Made by a program: the position numbers and the translations under genes
Notes under the pieces: model-generated
Databases searched by the model: none
What the model saw: the letters and a program-made list of their open reading frames with translations, nothing else
What the model was told of the DNA's origin: nothing
Part shown: positions 51,751 through 59,981 of the stretch, in pieces
How positions within the stretch are numbered: the first letter of the stretch is position 1
How the letters are laid out: every line of letters starts with the position of its first letter
Source: JBKPNX01 sp046732855
GTDB lineage: Bacteria > Pseudomonadota > Alphaproteobacteria > Geminicoccales > Geminicoccaceae
Reading direction: 5' to 3'
Assembly: GCA_046732855.1 (NCBI GenBank)
Contig: JBKPNX010000102.1
Coordinates: forward strand, 1-64,000
Length of the DNA: 64,000 bases

Positions 51751-51842
51751 GTCATTGCGAGCGCCTGAAGGCGCGAAGCAATCCAGGCGAATGCCGGTTG
51801 GTCTGGATCGCCACGACTGCTGCGCGGTCTCGCGATGACGGC
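51751..51842 (+). repeat. Intergenic dispersed repeat inside a transporter operon
   Basis: This copy runs GTCATTGCGAGCGCCTGAAG, GCGCGAAGCAATCCAGG, GTCTGGATCGCCACGAC and TCTCGCGATGACGG. Ends can pair as GTCATTGCGAG with CTCGCGATGAC. It sits between the two permease genes and leaves 18 bases before the second permease start. Confidence 0.85.
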
Positions 51843-51860
51843 GAGCTGGAGCGCGAGCTT

Positions 51861-52748
51861 GTGATCTCGAAGATCAGCGCACAGGAAACGGCGATCCGGA
51901 CCGACCGCTTGGCGCGCGCGGTGCTTTACGCCGCGCTGATCCTGTTCGCGGTTTACTTCCTGCTGCCGCTGTTCGTGATGCTGGTCAACTCGGTCAAGCC
52001 GCTCGACGAGATTCGCGGCGGCAACATGCTTGCGTTCCCGGAGCAGTTCACGGTGGCGCCCTGGCTCAGCGCCTGGAGCACGGCGCAGATCGGGGTCGAG
52101 CCGACCGGCCTCAGGCCGTATTTCTGGAACTCGATCAAGATGGTGGTGCCGGCCGTGGTGGTCTCGACCCTGCTCGGCGCGCTGAACGGCTACGTCCTGA
52201 CCAAGTGGCGGTTTCCCGGCCACAACCTCGTGTTCGGCATGATGCTGCTCGCCTGCTTCATCCCGTTCCAGATCGTGCTGATCCCGATGGCGCGGATCCT
52301 CGGCCTGATCGGGCTCGCCGGCACCACCTCGGGCCTGGTACTGGTGCACGTGGTGTACGGCCTCGGCTTCACCACCCTGTTCTTTCGCAACTACTACGAG
52401 GCGTTTCCGTCCGAGCTGATCAAGGCGGCGCAGATCGACGGCGCCGGGTTCTTCCAGATCTTCCGGCGCATTCTGCTGCCGAGCTCCGGACCGATCATCG
52501 TCGTCACCGTGATCTGGCAGTTCACCAACATCTGGAACGACTTCCTGTTCGGCGCCTCGTTCGCCGACTTCGATTCCATGCCGATGACCGTGGCGCTCAA
52601 CAACCTGGTCAGCTCCTCGACCGGCGTGAAGGAGTACAACGTGCACTTCGCGGGCGCCGTGCTCGCGGCGCTGCCGACGCTGATCGTCTACATCGTCTCC
52701 GGCCGCTATTTCGTGCGCGGCCTGATGGCCGGTGCGGTCAAGGGCTGA
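51861..52748 (+). CDS. CUT1-type ABC transporter permease (MalG/UgpE-like)
   Basis: This 295-residue inner-membrane permease has six predicted helices and the EAA-type motif KAAQIDGAGFFQIFRRILLP (about residue 190). LLPLFVMLVNSVKPLDEI at the N-terminal end and SSSTGVKEYNVHFAGAVLAA near the C-terminal end are typical. GTG 51861 is taken as the start, with GGAG about ten bases before it. The open frame continues far upstream through the other permease and the repeat, which is not coding. It partners with the permease at 50782 and the ATPase at 52760. Confidence 0.92.
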   Translation: MISKISAQETAIRTDRLARAVLYAALILFAVYFLLPLFVMLVNSVKPLDEIRGGNMLAFPEQFTVAPWLSAWSTAQIGVEPTGLRPYFWNSIKMVVPAVVVSTLLGALNGYVLTKWRFPGHNLVFGMMLLACFIPFQIVLIPMARILGLIGLAGTTSGLVLVHVVYGLGFTTLFFRNYYEAFPSELIKAAQIDGAGFFQIFRRILLPSSGPIIVVTVIWQFTNIWNDFLFGASFADFDSMPMTVALNNLVSSSTGVKEYNVHFAGAVLAALPTLIVYIVSGRYFVRGLMAGAVKG

Positions 52749-52759
52749 GGGTCGCCGAG

Positions 52760-53878
52760 ATGGCCTTTCTCGAGATCGACCGGGTGGTCAAGCGGTTCGG
52801 CGCGACTGAGGTGTTGCAGGGCATCGACCTCGCGGTCGAGCAGGGTGGCTTTCTGGTCCTGGTGGGTCCGTCGGGCTGCGGCAAGTCGACCCTGCTCAAC
52901 ACCATCGCCGGCCTCGAGACGATCACCGCGGGCGAGATCCGGATCGATGGGCGCCGGGTCAATGAGCTGCATCCCAAGGACCGCGACATCGCGATGGTGT
53001 TCCAGTCCTACGCCCTCTATCCGAACATGAATGTAGAGCAGAACATCAGCTTCGGCATGGAGATGCGCGGCGTGGCCAAGTCCGAGCGGGACAAGGCCGT
53101 GCAGGAAGTCGCGGCGCTGCTTCAGATCGGTCAACTCTTGAAGCGCAAGCCAGGCCAGCTCTCGGGCGGGCAGCGCCAGCGCGTCGCCATGGGCCGGGCG
53201 CTGGTGCGCCAGCCCAAGATCTTCCTGTTCGACGAGCCGCTGTCCAATCTCGACGCCAAGCTCCGGGTCGAGATGCGCACCGAGATCAAAAAGCTGCACC
53301 AGCGCCTCGGCGCCACCATCGTCTACGTCACCCACGACCAGATCGAGGCGATGACGCTCGCCTCGCAGATCGCGGTGATGCGCGGCGGCGTGCTGCAGCA
53401 GTTCGGCACGCCGCGCGAGGTTTACGAGCATCCGGCCAACACCTTCGTCGCCGGGTTCATGGGCTCGCCGTCGATGAACCTGATTCCTGCGACCGTGGTC
53501 GAGGGCGCGGGCGGGCTCGCGGTCTCGATCGAGCGCACCGAGGCGGCACCGATCCAGTTGCCGCTCGCCGACGGTGCAGCAAACGGCGCGGTGCGCAACT
53601 ACCTGAGCCGGGGCGTGATCCTCGGTCTGCGCCCGGAGAGCATCACCGATCCCGGCGCCGCCGAGACGCGCACCCGGCATCACCACCGGATCGAATGCCT
53701 GGTCGAGGTCACGGAGCCGACCGGACCCGATACGCTTGCGGTGATCCGCCTCGGCGGTATCGAGGCGACCGCGCGCCTCAAGGCCGATGCCGAGGTGATG
53801 CCGGACGCGCCCGGCACCTTCGTCGTCGACATGGCCAAGGCGGTGCTGTTCGACCCCGAGACCGAGGCCCGGATCTGA
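52760..53878 (+). CDS. CUT1-type ABC transporter ATPase (UgpC/MalK-like)
   Basis: This 372-residue ATPase powers the two permeases encoded just upstream. Walker A is GPSGCGKSTLLN (about residue 36), the Q-loop AMVFQSYALYPNMNV, the signature LSGGQRQRVAMGRALVRQP (about 134), Walker B IFLFDEPLSNLD, and the switch VYVTHDQIEAMTL. A C-terminal TOBE-type domain (about 240-372) is present, as in MalK/UgpC proteins, so regulation by other cytoplasmic proteins is possible. ATG 52760 follows the permease stop by 11 bases. The next gene begins two bases after its stop. Confidence 0.94.
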   Translation: MAFLEIDRVVKRFGATEVLQGIDLAVEQGGFLVLVGPSGCGKSTLLNTIAGLETITAGEIRIDGRRVNELHPKDRDIAMVFQSYALYPNMNVEQNISFGMEMRGVAKSERDKAVQEVAALLQIGQLLKRKPGQLSGGQRQRVAMGRALVRQPKIFLFDEPLSNLDAKLRVEMRTEIKKLHQRLGATIVYVTHDQIEAMTLASQIAVMRGGVLQQFGTPREVYEHPANTFVAGFMGSPSMNLIPATVVEGAGGLAVSIERTEAAPIQLPLADGAANGAVRNYLSRGVILGLRPESITDPGAAETRTRHHHRIECLVEVTEPTGPDTLAVIRLGGIEATARLKADAEVMPDAPGTFVVDMAKAVLFDPETEARI

Positions 53879-53880
53879 CC

Positions 53881-55521
53881 ATGGCGGCAAACCACTACGT
53901 GCTCGTCGGCGGCGGGCCGGCCGGCTGCGTGCTCGCGACGCGCCTGAGCGAGGATCCTGCGGTGCGCGTGCTGCTGCTCGAGGCGGGCCCGCGCGACACC
54001 GACCCCTACATCCACTGGCCGGTCGGCTTCTACAAGCTGACCGGCTCGACCAAGAATGCCTGGGGCTACCAGACCGCGCCGCTCGCCCACGTCGACGGGC
54101 GGCGGATGTGGTTCCCGCAAGGGCGCGTGCTCGGCGGCGGCGGCTCGATCAACGCCCAGGTGTTCACCCGCGGCCACCCCAAGGACTACGACGAGTGGGC
54201 CGAGGACGAAGGCTGCACCGGCTGGTCGTACCGGGAGGTCCTGCCGTACTTCCGGCGCTTCGAGGACAACGAGCGCTTCAGCAATACCTGGCACGGCACC
54301 GGCGGCCCGATCGGGGTGTCCGACCCGATCAGCGCACATCCGATGAGCAAGGCGTTCGTGCGCGCGGCGCAGGAGGCCGGGTTGCCGTACAACCCGGATT
54401 TCAACGGCGAGCGCCAGGAAGGCTGCGGCCTCTACCAGGTGACCCAGCGGCGTGGCCGGCGCAGCAGCGCCGCAATCGAATATCTGCGGCCCGCGATGCG
54501 GCGCCCGAACCTGACCGTGCGCACCGGCGCGACGGCGACCCGCATCCTGGTGGAGCGCGGGCGCGCGACCGGCGTTGAATATGTCGAGCGCAACGGCACG
54601 ACCCGGAATACCGCTCGCGCCGAAACCGAGGTCCTGTTGACCGCGGGCGCGATCGGCTCGCCCAAGCTGCTGCTCTTGTCCGGGATCGGCCCCGCCGATG
54701 AGCTGCGCGCGCTCGGCATCGACCCGGTGCACGACCTGCCTGGCGTCGGTCGCAACCTCCAGGATCACATCGACGTCTATGTGATCAGCGAGCTCAGCGG
54801 CGCCCACAGCTACAACAAGCACACGCAGCTGCATCGCCAGCTGTGGGCGGGCGTTCAGTATTACGCGTTCGGCTGCGGTCCGGTGACCTCGAACCTGGCC
54901 GAGGCAGGCGGCTTCTGGTACGCCGACCCGGGCGCGCGCTCGCCGGATGTCCAGTTTCATTTCCTGCCCGGATCCGGTCTCGAGGCCGGCGTGACCAAGC
55001 TGTGCGAGCACGGCTGCACGCTCAACTCCGCGTTCCTGCGGCCGCACAGTCGCGGCACGGTCCGGCTCGCGAGCGCCGATCCATCCGCGCACCCGCTGAT
55101 CGATCCGAACTACTTCGCCGAGGAGTACGACCGGCGCATGTCGATCGCCGGTCTGCGTCTCGCGCGCGAGATCATGGCGCAACCGGCATTCCGCTCCTAC
55201 CTGCGCGCCGAGCGCCTGCCAGGTGCCGAGGTGCAGAGCGAGGCCGAGGTGCTCGCCTATGCCCGGCAGCACGGCAAGACCGACTACCACCCGGTCGGCA
55301 CCTGCAAGATGGGCGTGGACGAGCTGGCCGTGGTCGATCCCGAGCTGAAGGTGCGCGGCGTTGGGGGCCTGCGCGTGTGCGACTCCTCGGTCATGCCGCG
55401 TCTGGTCAGCAGCAACACTAACGCGCCGACCCTGATGATCGGCGAGAAGGCGGCGGATCTGATCAGGGGCGTCGCCGCCCAGCCGGCTGCGACTGCCAGG
55501 GCACTGCAGGCCGCGACTTGA
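53881..55521 (+). CDS. GMC-family FAD-dependent oxidoreductase
   Basis: This 546-residue glucose-methanol-choline oxidoreductase would oxidise an alcohol to an aldehyde or ketone. VLVGGGPAGCVLATRLSED (residue 7) is the ADP-binding loop. GRVLGGGGSINAQVFTRGHP (about residue 81) is the GMC signature 1 and flavin attachment loop. AGAIGSPKLLLLSGIGP is signature 2. DYHPVGTCKMG (about residue 470) contains the catalytic histidine, and VSSNTNAPTLMIGEKAAD the final conserved block. No signal peptide is visible, so it should be cytoplasmic. It is the last gene of the sugar-type ABC operon, two bases after the ATPase stop. Confidence 0.94.
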   Translation: MAANHYVLVGGGPAGCVLATRLSEDPAVRVLLLEAGPRDTDPYIHWPVGFYKLTGSTKNAWGYQTAPLAHVDGRRMWFPQGRVLGGGGSINAQVFTRGHPKDYDEWAEDEGCTGWSYREVLPYFRRFEDNERFSNTWHGTGGPIGVSDPISAHPMSKAFVRAAQEAGLPYNPDFNGERQEGCGLYQVTQRRGRRSSAAIEYLRPAMRRPNLTVRTGATATRILVERGRATGVEYVERNGTTRNTARAETEVLLTAGAIGSPKLLLLSGIGPADELRALGIDPVHDLPGVGRNLQDHIDVYVISELSGAHSYNKHTQLHRQLWAGVQYYAFGCGPVTSNLAEAGGFWYADPGARSPDVQFHFLPGSGLEAGVTKLCEHGCTLNSAFLRPHSRGTVRLASADPSAHPLIDPNYFAEEYDRRMSIAGLRLAREIMAQPAFRSYLRAERLPGAEVQSEAEVLAYARQHGKTDYHPVGTCKMGVDELAVVDPELKVRGVGGLRVCDSSVMPRLVSSNTNAPTLMIGEKAADLIRGVAAQPAATARALQAAT

Positions 55522-55662
55522 ATCGAGTCAGCCACGGGAATGATGTTGGCGCGATCAAACCAATGGTTGGCCACACCGCCGATCACGGCGCTGGCGGCTT
55601 TGCGGAACTCACTGCACAATGCGCGGCTATCGGAGCGAACTGAAGCTGGCAGGGAGGCAGTC

Positions 55663-56352
55663 ATGCGCGTCGCGGTGTTGTTGCTGGCAGCGGTCGTGCT
55701 CGCCGGGTGCGGCTCGTCGCGGCCGGTCAGAAACGTCCAACCGCAAGGCTTCCTCGGCGACTATTCGCGGCTGACCCCGGGCGCCGAAGGCGAGGCGGCG
55801 CTGCGCTACTTCAAACCTGATGTCAACTGGGCGTCGTACCGCAAAGTCATCGTCGCGCCGGTCACGGTGTGGCAATCGCCCAGTACTGCCAACATTCCAG
55901 AAGCGGACCTCAAGACCGCCGCTGACTACCTCTACGCCCAGCTGCGCCAGGAGCTCGGCAAGGACTTCCAGCTGGTCGATCGGCCGGGCCCGGACACGCT
56001 CCGCGTCGAGGCGGCGCTGACCGGCGCCAAGGCGGCGAATCAGACCATGGTCGTGGTCTCGAGCGTGGTGCCGATCGGCGCGGCCATCTCCGGCAGCTAC
56101 GAGTACGTCACCGGCAAACCGACCTTCCAGGGCGAGGCGGCGGCCGAAGCCAAGATCACCGATGCGCAGTCGGGCGCGGTGCTGGCCGAGGCGGTCGACC
56201 AGCGGATGGGCGGGCGGGCGTTGAACTCGGCGGAGAACAAGTGGACCGACGTCAACAACATCCTCACCTACTGGGCGCAGCAACTGCGCTTTCGCCTATG
56301 CGAGCTGCAGAAGCGCACAGGCTGCGTGCCGCCGCAGACCGGCGGTCTTTAG
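55663..56352 (+). CDS. DUF3313-like lipoprotein
   Basis: This 229-residue protein has a lipoprotein signal (VLLLAAVVLAGC, with the lipobox cysteine at residue 17), so it should be anchored to a membrane facing the periplasm. FLGDYSRLTPGAEGEAALRY near residue 30 is characteristic of DUF3313. The middle, with TADYLYAQLRQELGKDFQLV and alternating strands, fits the same family, whose role is unknown. ATG 55663 follows GGGAGG by five bases, so the longer frame from 55540 is not used. It is probably a separate transcription unit from the upstream GMC gene. Confidence 0.85.
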   Translation: MRVAVLLLAAVVLAGCGSSRPVRNVQPQGFLGDYSRLTPGAEGEAALRYFKPDVNWASYRKVIVAPVTVWQSPSTANIPEADLKTAADYLYAQLRQELGKDFQLVDRPGPDTLRVEAALTGAKAANQTMVVVSSVVPIGAAISGSYEYVTGKPTFQGEAAAEAKITDAQSGAVLAEAVDQRMGGRALNSAENKWTDVNNILTYWAQQLRFRLCELQKRTGCVPPQTGGL

Positions 56353-56559
56353 GCGGCGATCCGAGCGGACGCTGCGTGCTGCGGGGTGGCGAGTAGGGCA
56401 GCGGAGCGCTCGGCCCTGCCGGTCCTGAGTTTCTAATGCACCGGAGGGCTCCCTCAGCGCTTGCTTCTGCCCGGTGTGCCGGGCCGGTTCAGTCGGCTCT
56501 GCCGTTCCGGAGCGCTGGCCGGCATTGCTTGGCGTAACGAGGCGGCGCATGGTCGGTCG

Positions 56560-58368
56560 ATGTCTGGGGAGTCCCGTCCTGGGCCGGCAGCTGAACAAGC
56601 TCGCGGTCTGAAGCAGGTAAGCTGGCCGGCACGTCTGACGCCCGGGCTCGCCACGCTCGCGCAGTACGACCGCCGCTGGCTGAGCAAAGACATCCTGTCC
56701 GGGCTTTCGGTCGCAGCGATCGCCCTGCCCGTGGGACTTGCCTATGCCGAGCTCGCGGGCGTGCCCGCGATCATCGGCATCTATTCCGCGATCTTCCCGC
56801 TCCTGGCGTATGCGCTGTTCGGCTCTTCACGGCAGCTGATCGTCGGCCCGGACGCCGCGACATGCCTGCTGGTCGCCGCCAGCCTGGCGCCGCTCGCGGG
56901 CGGTGACCCGCAACGGTATCTCGCCATGTTGCCCGTCTTCACGCTGATGGCTGGCGTGCTCTATCTGATCGCGGGCGCGGCCAGGCTCGGCTTCATCACC
57001 AACTTCCTGTCCCAGCCGATCCTGACTGGCTATCTGAACGGCATCGCGCTCATCATTGTGGTCGGCCAGCTACCGAAGCTGCTGGGCTACTCAAGCACTG
57101 CCAAAGAGTTCGTGCCGCAGCTGCAGGAGGCGATCGACCGGGTGGGCTCGAGCGATCCGCCGACCGCAATGCTCGGCCTCGCTCTCCTGGCCGGGCTCTT
57201 GATTCTCGGCCGCGTCGCTCCGGTCGTGCCGGGCGCGCTCGTCGCCGTGGTTGTCGGCATCGCGGCGGTCGCGATCTTCGACCTGCCGGCGCTCGGGGTG
57301 GCCGTGACCGGCGCGCTGCCGAGCGGTCTGCCCGCACCGCACTTCGCAGTGTTCGAGGCCGCCACGTACCGCAGCCTGTTCCACGATGCCGCCGCCATCG
57401 TGCTGATCAGTTTTGCGAGCGGCATGCTGACTGCGAAGAGCTTCGCCCGCCGCAACCATTACGAGATCGACGCCAACCAGGAGCTGATCGCATTCGGCGC
57501 CAGCAATCTCGCCTCGGCGCTGGCCCAGGGCTTCCCCGTCACCGGGGCGGACTCGCGCACCGCCGTGAACAACGCGGTCGGGGGCAAAACCCAGCTGGTC
57601 GGCATCGTCGCGGCCGCGACCATGCTGTTCGCCCTGGTCTTCCTCAAGGTCCCGCTCGCCCTGGTGCCGACCGCCGCGCTCGGCGCGGTCGTGTTCGTCT
57701 CGGCAATCGGTCTGTTCGACGTCACGGGGCTGCGCAACCTCGCTCGGATGAGCTGGCGGGAGGGCCTCTTGTCGCTCGGCACCACGCTCGGGGTGCTGGT
57801 ATTGGGGGTCCTGCCCGGCGTCATGCTCGCGGTCGCGCTGTCGCTTGCCTGGCTGTTGATGGTCGCCTCGCGGCCCCAGGATGCCGTGCTCGGCCGCGTG
57901 CCGGGCCTTCCCGGCTTTCACAGCGTGGCGGACTACCCTCGGGCGAAGATCCTCCCGGGCCTGCTGCTCTACCGTTTCGAGGCGGACCTTGTGTTCTTCA
58001 ACGTCGACCATTTCGGTGAGCGCCTGCGCGCGGCGATCCGAGCCGCCAAGACTCCGGTCGAGTGGGTGATCCTCGATGCCAGCCCGATCAACTGGATCGA
58101 TGCGACCGCCCTCCAACACCTCGACGAGTTGCGCAGCGAGCTGGCGGCACAAGGGATCGTCTTCGGCGTCGCCCGCGCCAGGCTTTCGCTGAATCGCGCC
58201 TTCAATCCGAGCTGGATCGCCCGGCGCCCCGCCGCCACGCAATTCCGCCGGTTTCCGACATTGAAGGCAGCCGTGCATGCCTTCGAGCGGCGCAACACGG
58301 CGGCCGACGCAGGCGCGCCTGAAACGAATTCTTTGCCCGTGGGATCGGAAGCGGACGAGCCGATCTGA
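56560..58368 (+). CDS. SulP-family anion transporter with STAS domain
   Basis: This 602-residue inner-membrane transporter has an N-terminal SulP domain of about 14 helices and a cytoplasmic STAS domain (about 465-570). KDILSGLSVAAIALPVGLAYAE is shown in part by GLSVAAIALPVGLAYAELAG, the family's opening helix. AQGFPVTGADSRTAVNNAVG and LFGSSRQLIVGPDAATCLLV follow. The STAS domain carries VILDASPINWIDATALQHL, where the aspartate-alanine-serine loop is typical. Substrates in this family are sulfate, bicarbonate or other anions. The sat/cysC gene 29 kb away makes sulfate a possibility but is not proof. ATG 56560 (MSGESRPG) is preferred over TTG 56461. Confidence 0.9.
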   Translation: MSGESRPGPAAEQARGLKQVSWPARLTPGLATLAQYDRRWLSKDILSGLSVAAIALPVGLAYAELAGVPAIIGIYSAIFPLLAYALFGSSRQLIVGPDAATCLLVAASLAPLAGGDPQRYLAMLPVFTLMAGVLYLIAGAARLGFITNFLSQPILTGYLNGIALIIVVGQLPKLLGYSSTAKEFVPQLQEAIDRVGSSDPPTAMLGLALLAGLLILGRVAPVVPGALVAVVVGIAAVAIFDLPALGVAVTGALPSGLPAPHFAVFEAATYRSLFHDAAAIVLISFASGMLTAKSFARRNHYEIDANQELIAFGASNLASALAQGFPVTGADSRTAVNNAVGGKTQLVGIVAAATMLFALVFLKVPLALVPTAALGAVVFVSAIGLFDVTGLRNLARMSWREGLLSLGTTLGVLVLGVLPGVMLAVALSLAWLLMVASRPQDAVLGRVPGLPGFHSVADYPRAKILPGLLLYRFEADLVFFNVDHFGERLRAAIRAAKTPVEWVILDASPINWIDATALQHLDELRSELAAQGIVFGVARARLSLNRAFNPSWIARRPAATQFRRFPTLKAAVHAFERRNTAADAGAPETNSLPVGSEADEPI

Positions 58369-58516
58369 GCATCGCCGCCGCCGCGACCGCCAATGTCGTC
58401 GATTGAGCCTTGCGCCGAAGCCGGCTTGCCCGAATACCGGGCGCTGCGTCAGCGAGCGCCTGACTTTCTCCAGTTCTGCTACACGCCGGAGCTCGCGGCA
58501 CGCCACCCTGCAACCG

Positions 58517-58948
58517 TTATGCCGCGGGCGCCAGCGCGTCATCCTCTTCGGCGGCGGCGATCATCGGCCAGGCGAGGCCGGCGTACGCGTCGGTCCACGC
58601 GCGCCGCATGGCCGGCGTGAAGTCGGCGCCGAGCCCCTGCTCGAGCGTCGACATCAGCGCCTCGCCGACCGTGGCATAGTGCTCCGGACGGACGCCGTAG
58701 GCGGCATGGCGGCGGCCGAGCTCACGGACTTCCGGCAACACTGCCGCGAGCCGGTCGAGCGAGGCGATCGCGCCACCGAGCGCCGCCATGAGCTTCGTGC
58801 CCTGGGCCGCCATATCGCCTCGAAAGAGGGGCCGCAGGTTCGGGTCGAGCTCGAACAGGCGGCGATAGAACAGGGCTGCCGCCTGATCCTTGATCGGCGC
58901 AAGCTTGGCGAAGCTGCTTTTCACGAGTTGGACCTGCTCCGGGGTCAT
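58517..58948 (-). CDS. Single-domain bacterial globin
   Basis: This 143-residue globin resembles the haem domain of flavohaemoglobin and Vitreoscilla haemoglobin. QVQLVKSSFAKLAPIKDQAA opens the A and B helices, FYRRLFELDPNLRPLF is the B-C-D region, and LGRRHAAYGV (about residue 78) holds the proximal histidine of helix F. GEALMSTLEQGLGADF and AWTDAYAGLAWPMI are the G and H helices. No reductase domain is attached, so it needs a separate reductase. Likely roles are oxygen or nitric-oxide binding. It is alone on the minus strand between two plus-strand units. Confidence 0.92.
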   Translation of the reverse strand: MTPEQVQLVKSSFAKLAPIKDQAAALFYRRLFELDPNLRPLFRGDMAAQGTKLMAALGGAIASLDRLAAVLPEVRELGRRHAAYGVRPEHYATVGEALMSTLEQGLGADFTPAMRRAWTDAYAGLAWPMIAAAEEDDALAPAA

Positions 58949-59459
58949 GACGGCCGCTCCGACGTTCTGCCCTCGGACACGCTCGTCCCTGGGGGGCTGA
59001 AGGACAGCTAGCTGCAGCCTGTTTCAGGATGATGTCTGCGGCGGCGCCGCTTGGTATCAGTTGTTTCAGGTCCCGGTCCTCGCGGCTGTGCATCGCCAGC
59101 ACGATCAGCTCCGGGCCGCGCGCGAGCTCAGGCCGATGCGCGACATGGTTCGCCAAATGGACAGCGGTGACCCCACTGCGCCCGGCTGATGTGAATCTTG
59201 AGCTGCGAGCATCCAGCCACGGGCGACCGGGAAGCGGACAAACTTGCCGCGATAGAAGATCGGGCTACCTTTCAACGCGACCGCGGCGATTGAACGGAGC
59301 CTCTGACGATCCGGGTCGAGTGCAACGCGACCCCCGCACTGGGTCTATTTGAACCAGTGACGCCCTTTGCGTTGACCTGAGGTGCTGGCAAGGGTGCCTC
59401 CGGCGTAACCGATGCCGGGGTCCAAACCTGGCGAATCCGGCCTGCATGGAGGAATCCCG
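58949..59459. other. Gap upstream of the aldehyde oxidoreductase operon
   Basis: About 510 bases lie between divergent globin and oxidoreductase genes and should carry both promoters. Apart from a possible universal-stress-protein remnant at 59018-59200, no gene is seen. The PaoA-like ribosome binding site GGAGG is at 59448-59452. Confidence 0.45.
59018..59200 (-). pseudogene. Possible universal-stress-protein remnant
   Basis: The minus-strand frame reads PELIVLAMHSRED and then LIPSGAAADIILKQA, which resembles the ADLIVMGTHGR...LLGSVAEKVLRHA part of UspA-domain proteins. The usual CPVLVV end is missing and no start or N-terminal ATP-binding region is visible. If real it is a decayed fragment. 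The similarity is short, so this call is weak. Confidence 0.3.
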
Positions 59460-59981
59460 ATGGCGCAGCGAACCTCAGCGGCCAGCGAGGCGCTGAAGCA
59501 ATTTGCACCGCCGGCCAAGATCCCGGTCACGCTCCGTGTCAACGGCGTGGCCCACGAACTAGCCATCGCGCCGTGGACGACGCTCCTCGACGCGCTGCGC
59601 GAGAATCTCGACCTTACCGGCACCAAGAAGGGGTGTGACCAAGGCCAGTGCGGCGCCTGCACGGTCCTTATCGATGGCCGGCGCGTCGTCTCGTGCCTCA
59701 CACTGGCCGTCATGAAAGACGGCGCGAGCATCACCACGATCGAAGGGCTGGCGAAGGAGGACGGAGCCCTCCACCCGTTGCAGCAGGCGTTCATCGATCA
59801 CGATGCGTTTCAGTGCGGCTATTGCACACCGGGCCAGATCTGTTCGGCCGCGGGCCTCATCGCCGAAGGCAAGGCCAAGACCGCAGCCGAGATCCGCGAG
59901 CTGATGAGCGGCAACATCTGCCGGTGCGGTGCGTACTCCAACATTGTCGCGGCAATCCAGCAGGCGATGGGGCAATCATGA
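59460..59981 (+). CDS. Aldehyde/xanthine oxidoreductase [2Fe-2S] subunit (PaoA-like)
   Basis: This 173-residue small subunit of a molybdenum hydroxylase passes electrons from the molybdenum centre to FAD. The first cluster loop is GCDQGQCGACTVLIDG with VSCLTLA after it, and the second is CGYCTPGQIC with SGNICRCGAYSNI. Both [2Fe-2S] sites have all eight cysteines. E. coli PaoA has a long Tat signal before the same KVNGK-like start. Here only about 17 residues (AQRTSAASEALKQFAPP) precede it, so the enzyme appears cytoplasmic. ATG 59460, after GGAGG, is chosen over 59412. The stop overlaps the next start as ATGA. Confidence 0.95.
   Translation: MAQRTSAASEALKQFAPPAKIPVTLRVNGVAHELAIAPWTTLLDALRENLDLTGTKKGCDQGQCGACTVLIDGRRVVSCLTLAVMKDGASITTIEGLAKEDGALHPLQQAFIDHDAFQCGYCTPGQICSAAGLIAEGKAKTAAEIRELMSGNICRCGAYSNIVAAIQQAMGQS

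Noticed and set aside
51021..51860. A long open frame running from inside the first permease gene into the second permease gene
   Set aside because: It reads the first permease gene out of frame and crosses the intergenic repeat. The permease proper begins at GTG 51861.
58393..58520. Small plus-strand ORF after the SulP gene
   Set aside because: Its composition is not protein-like, it overlaps the end of the globin gene on the other strand, and no ribosome binding site or family motif supports it.
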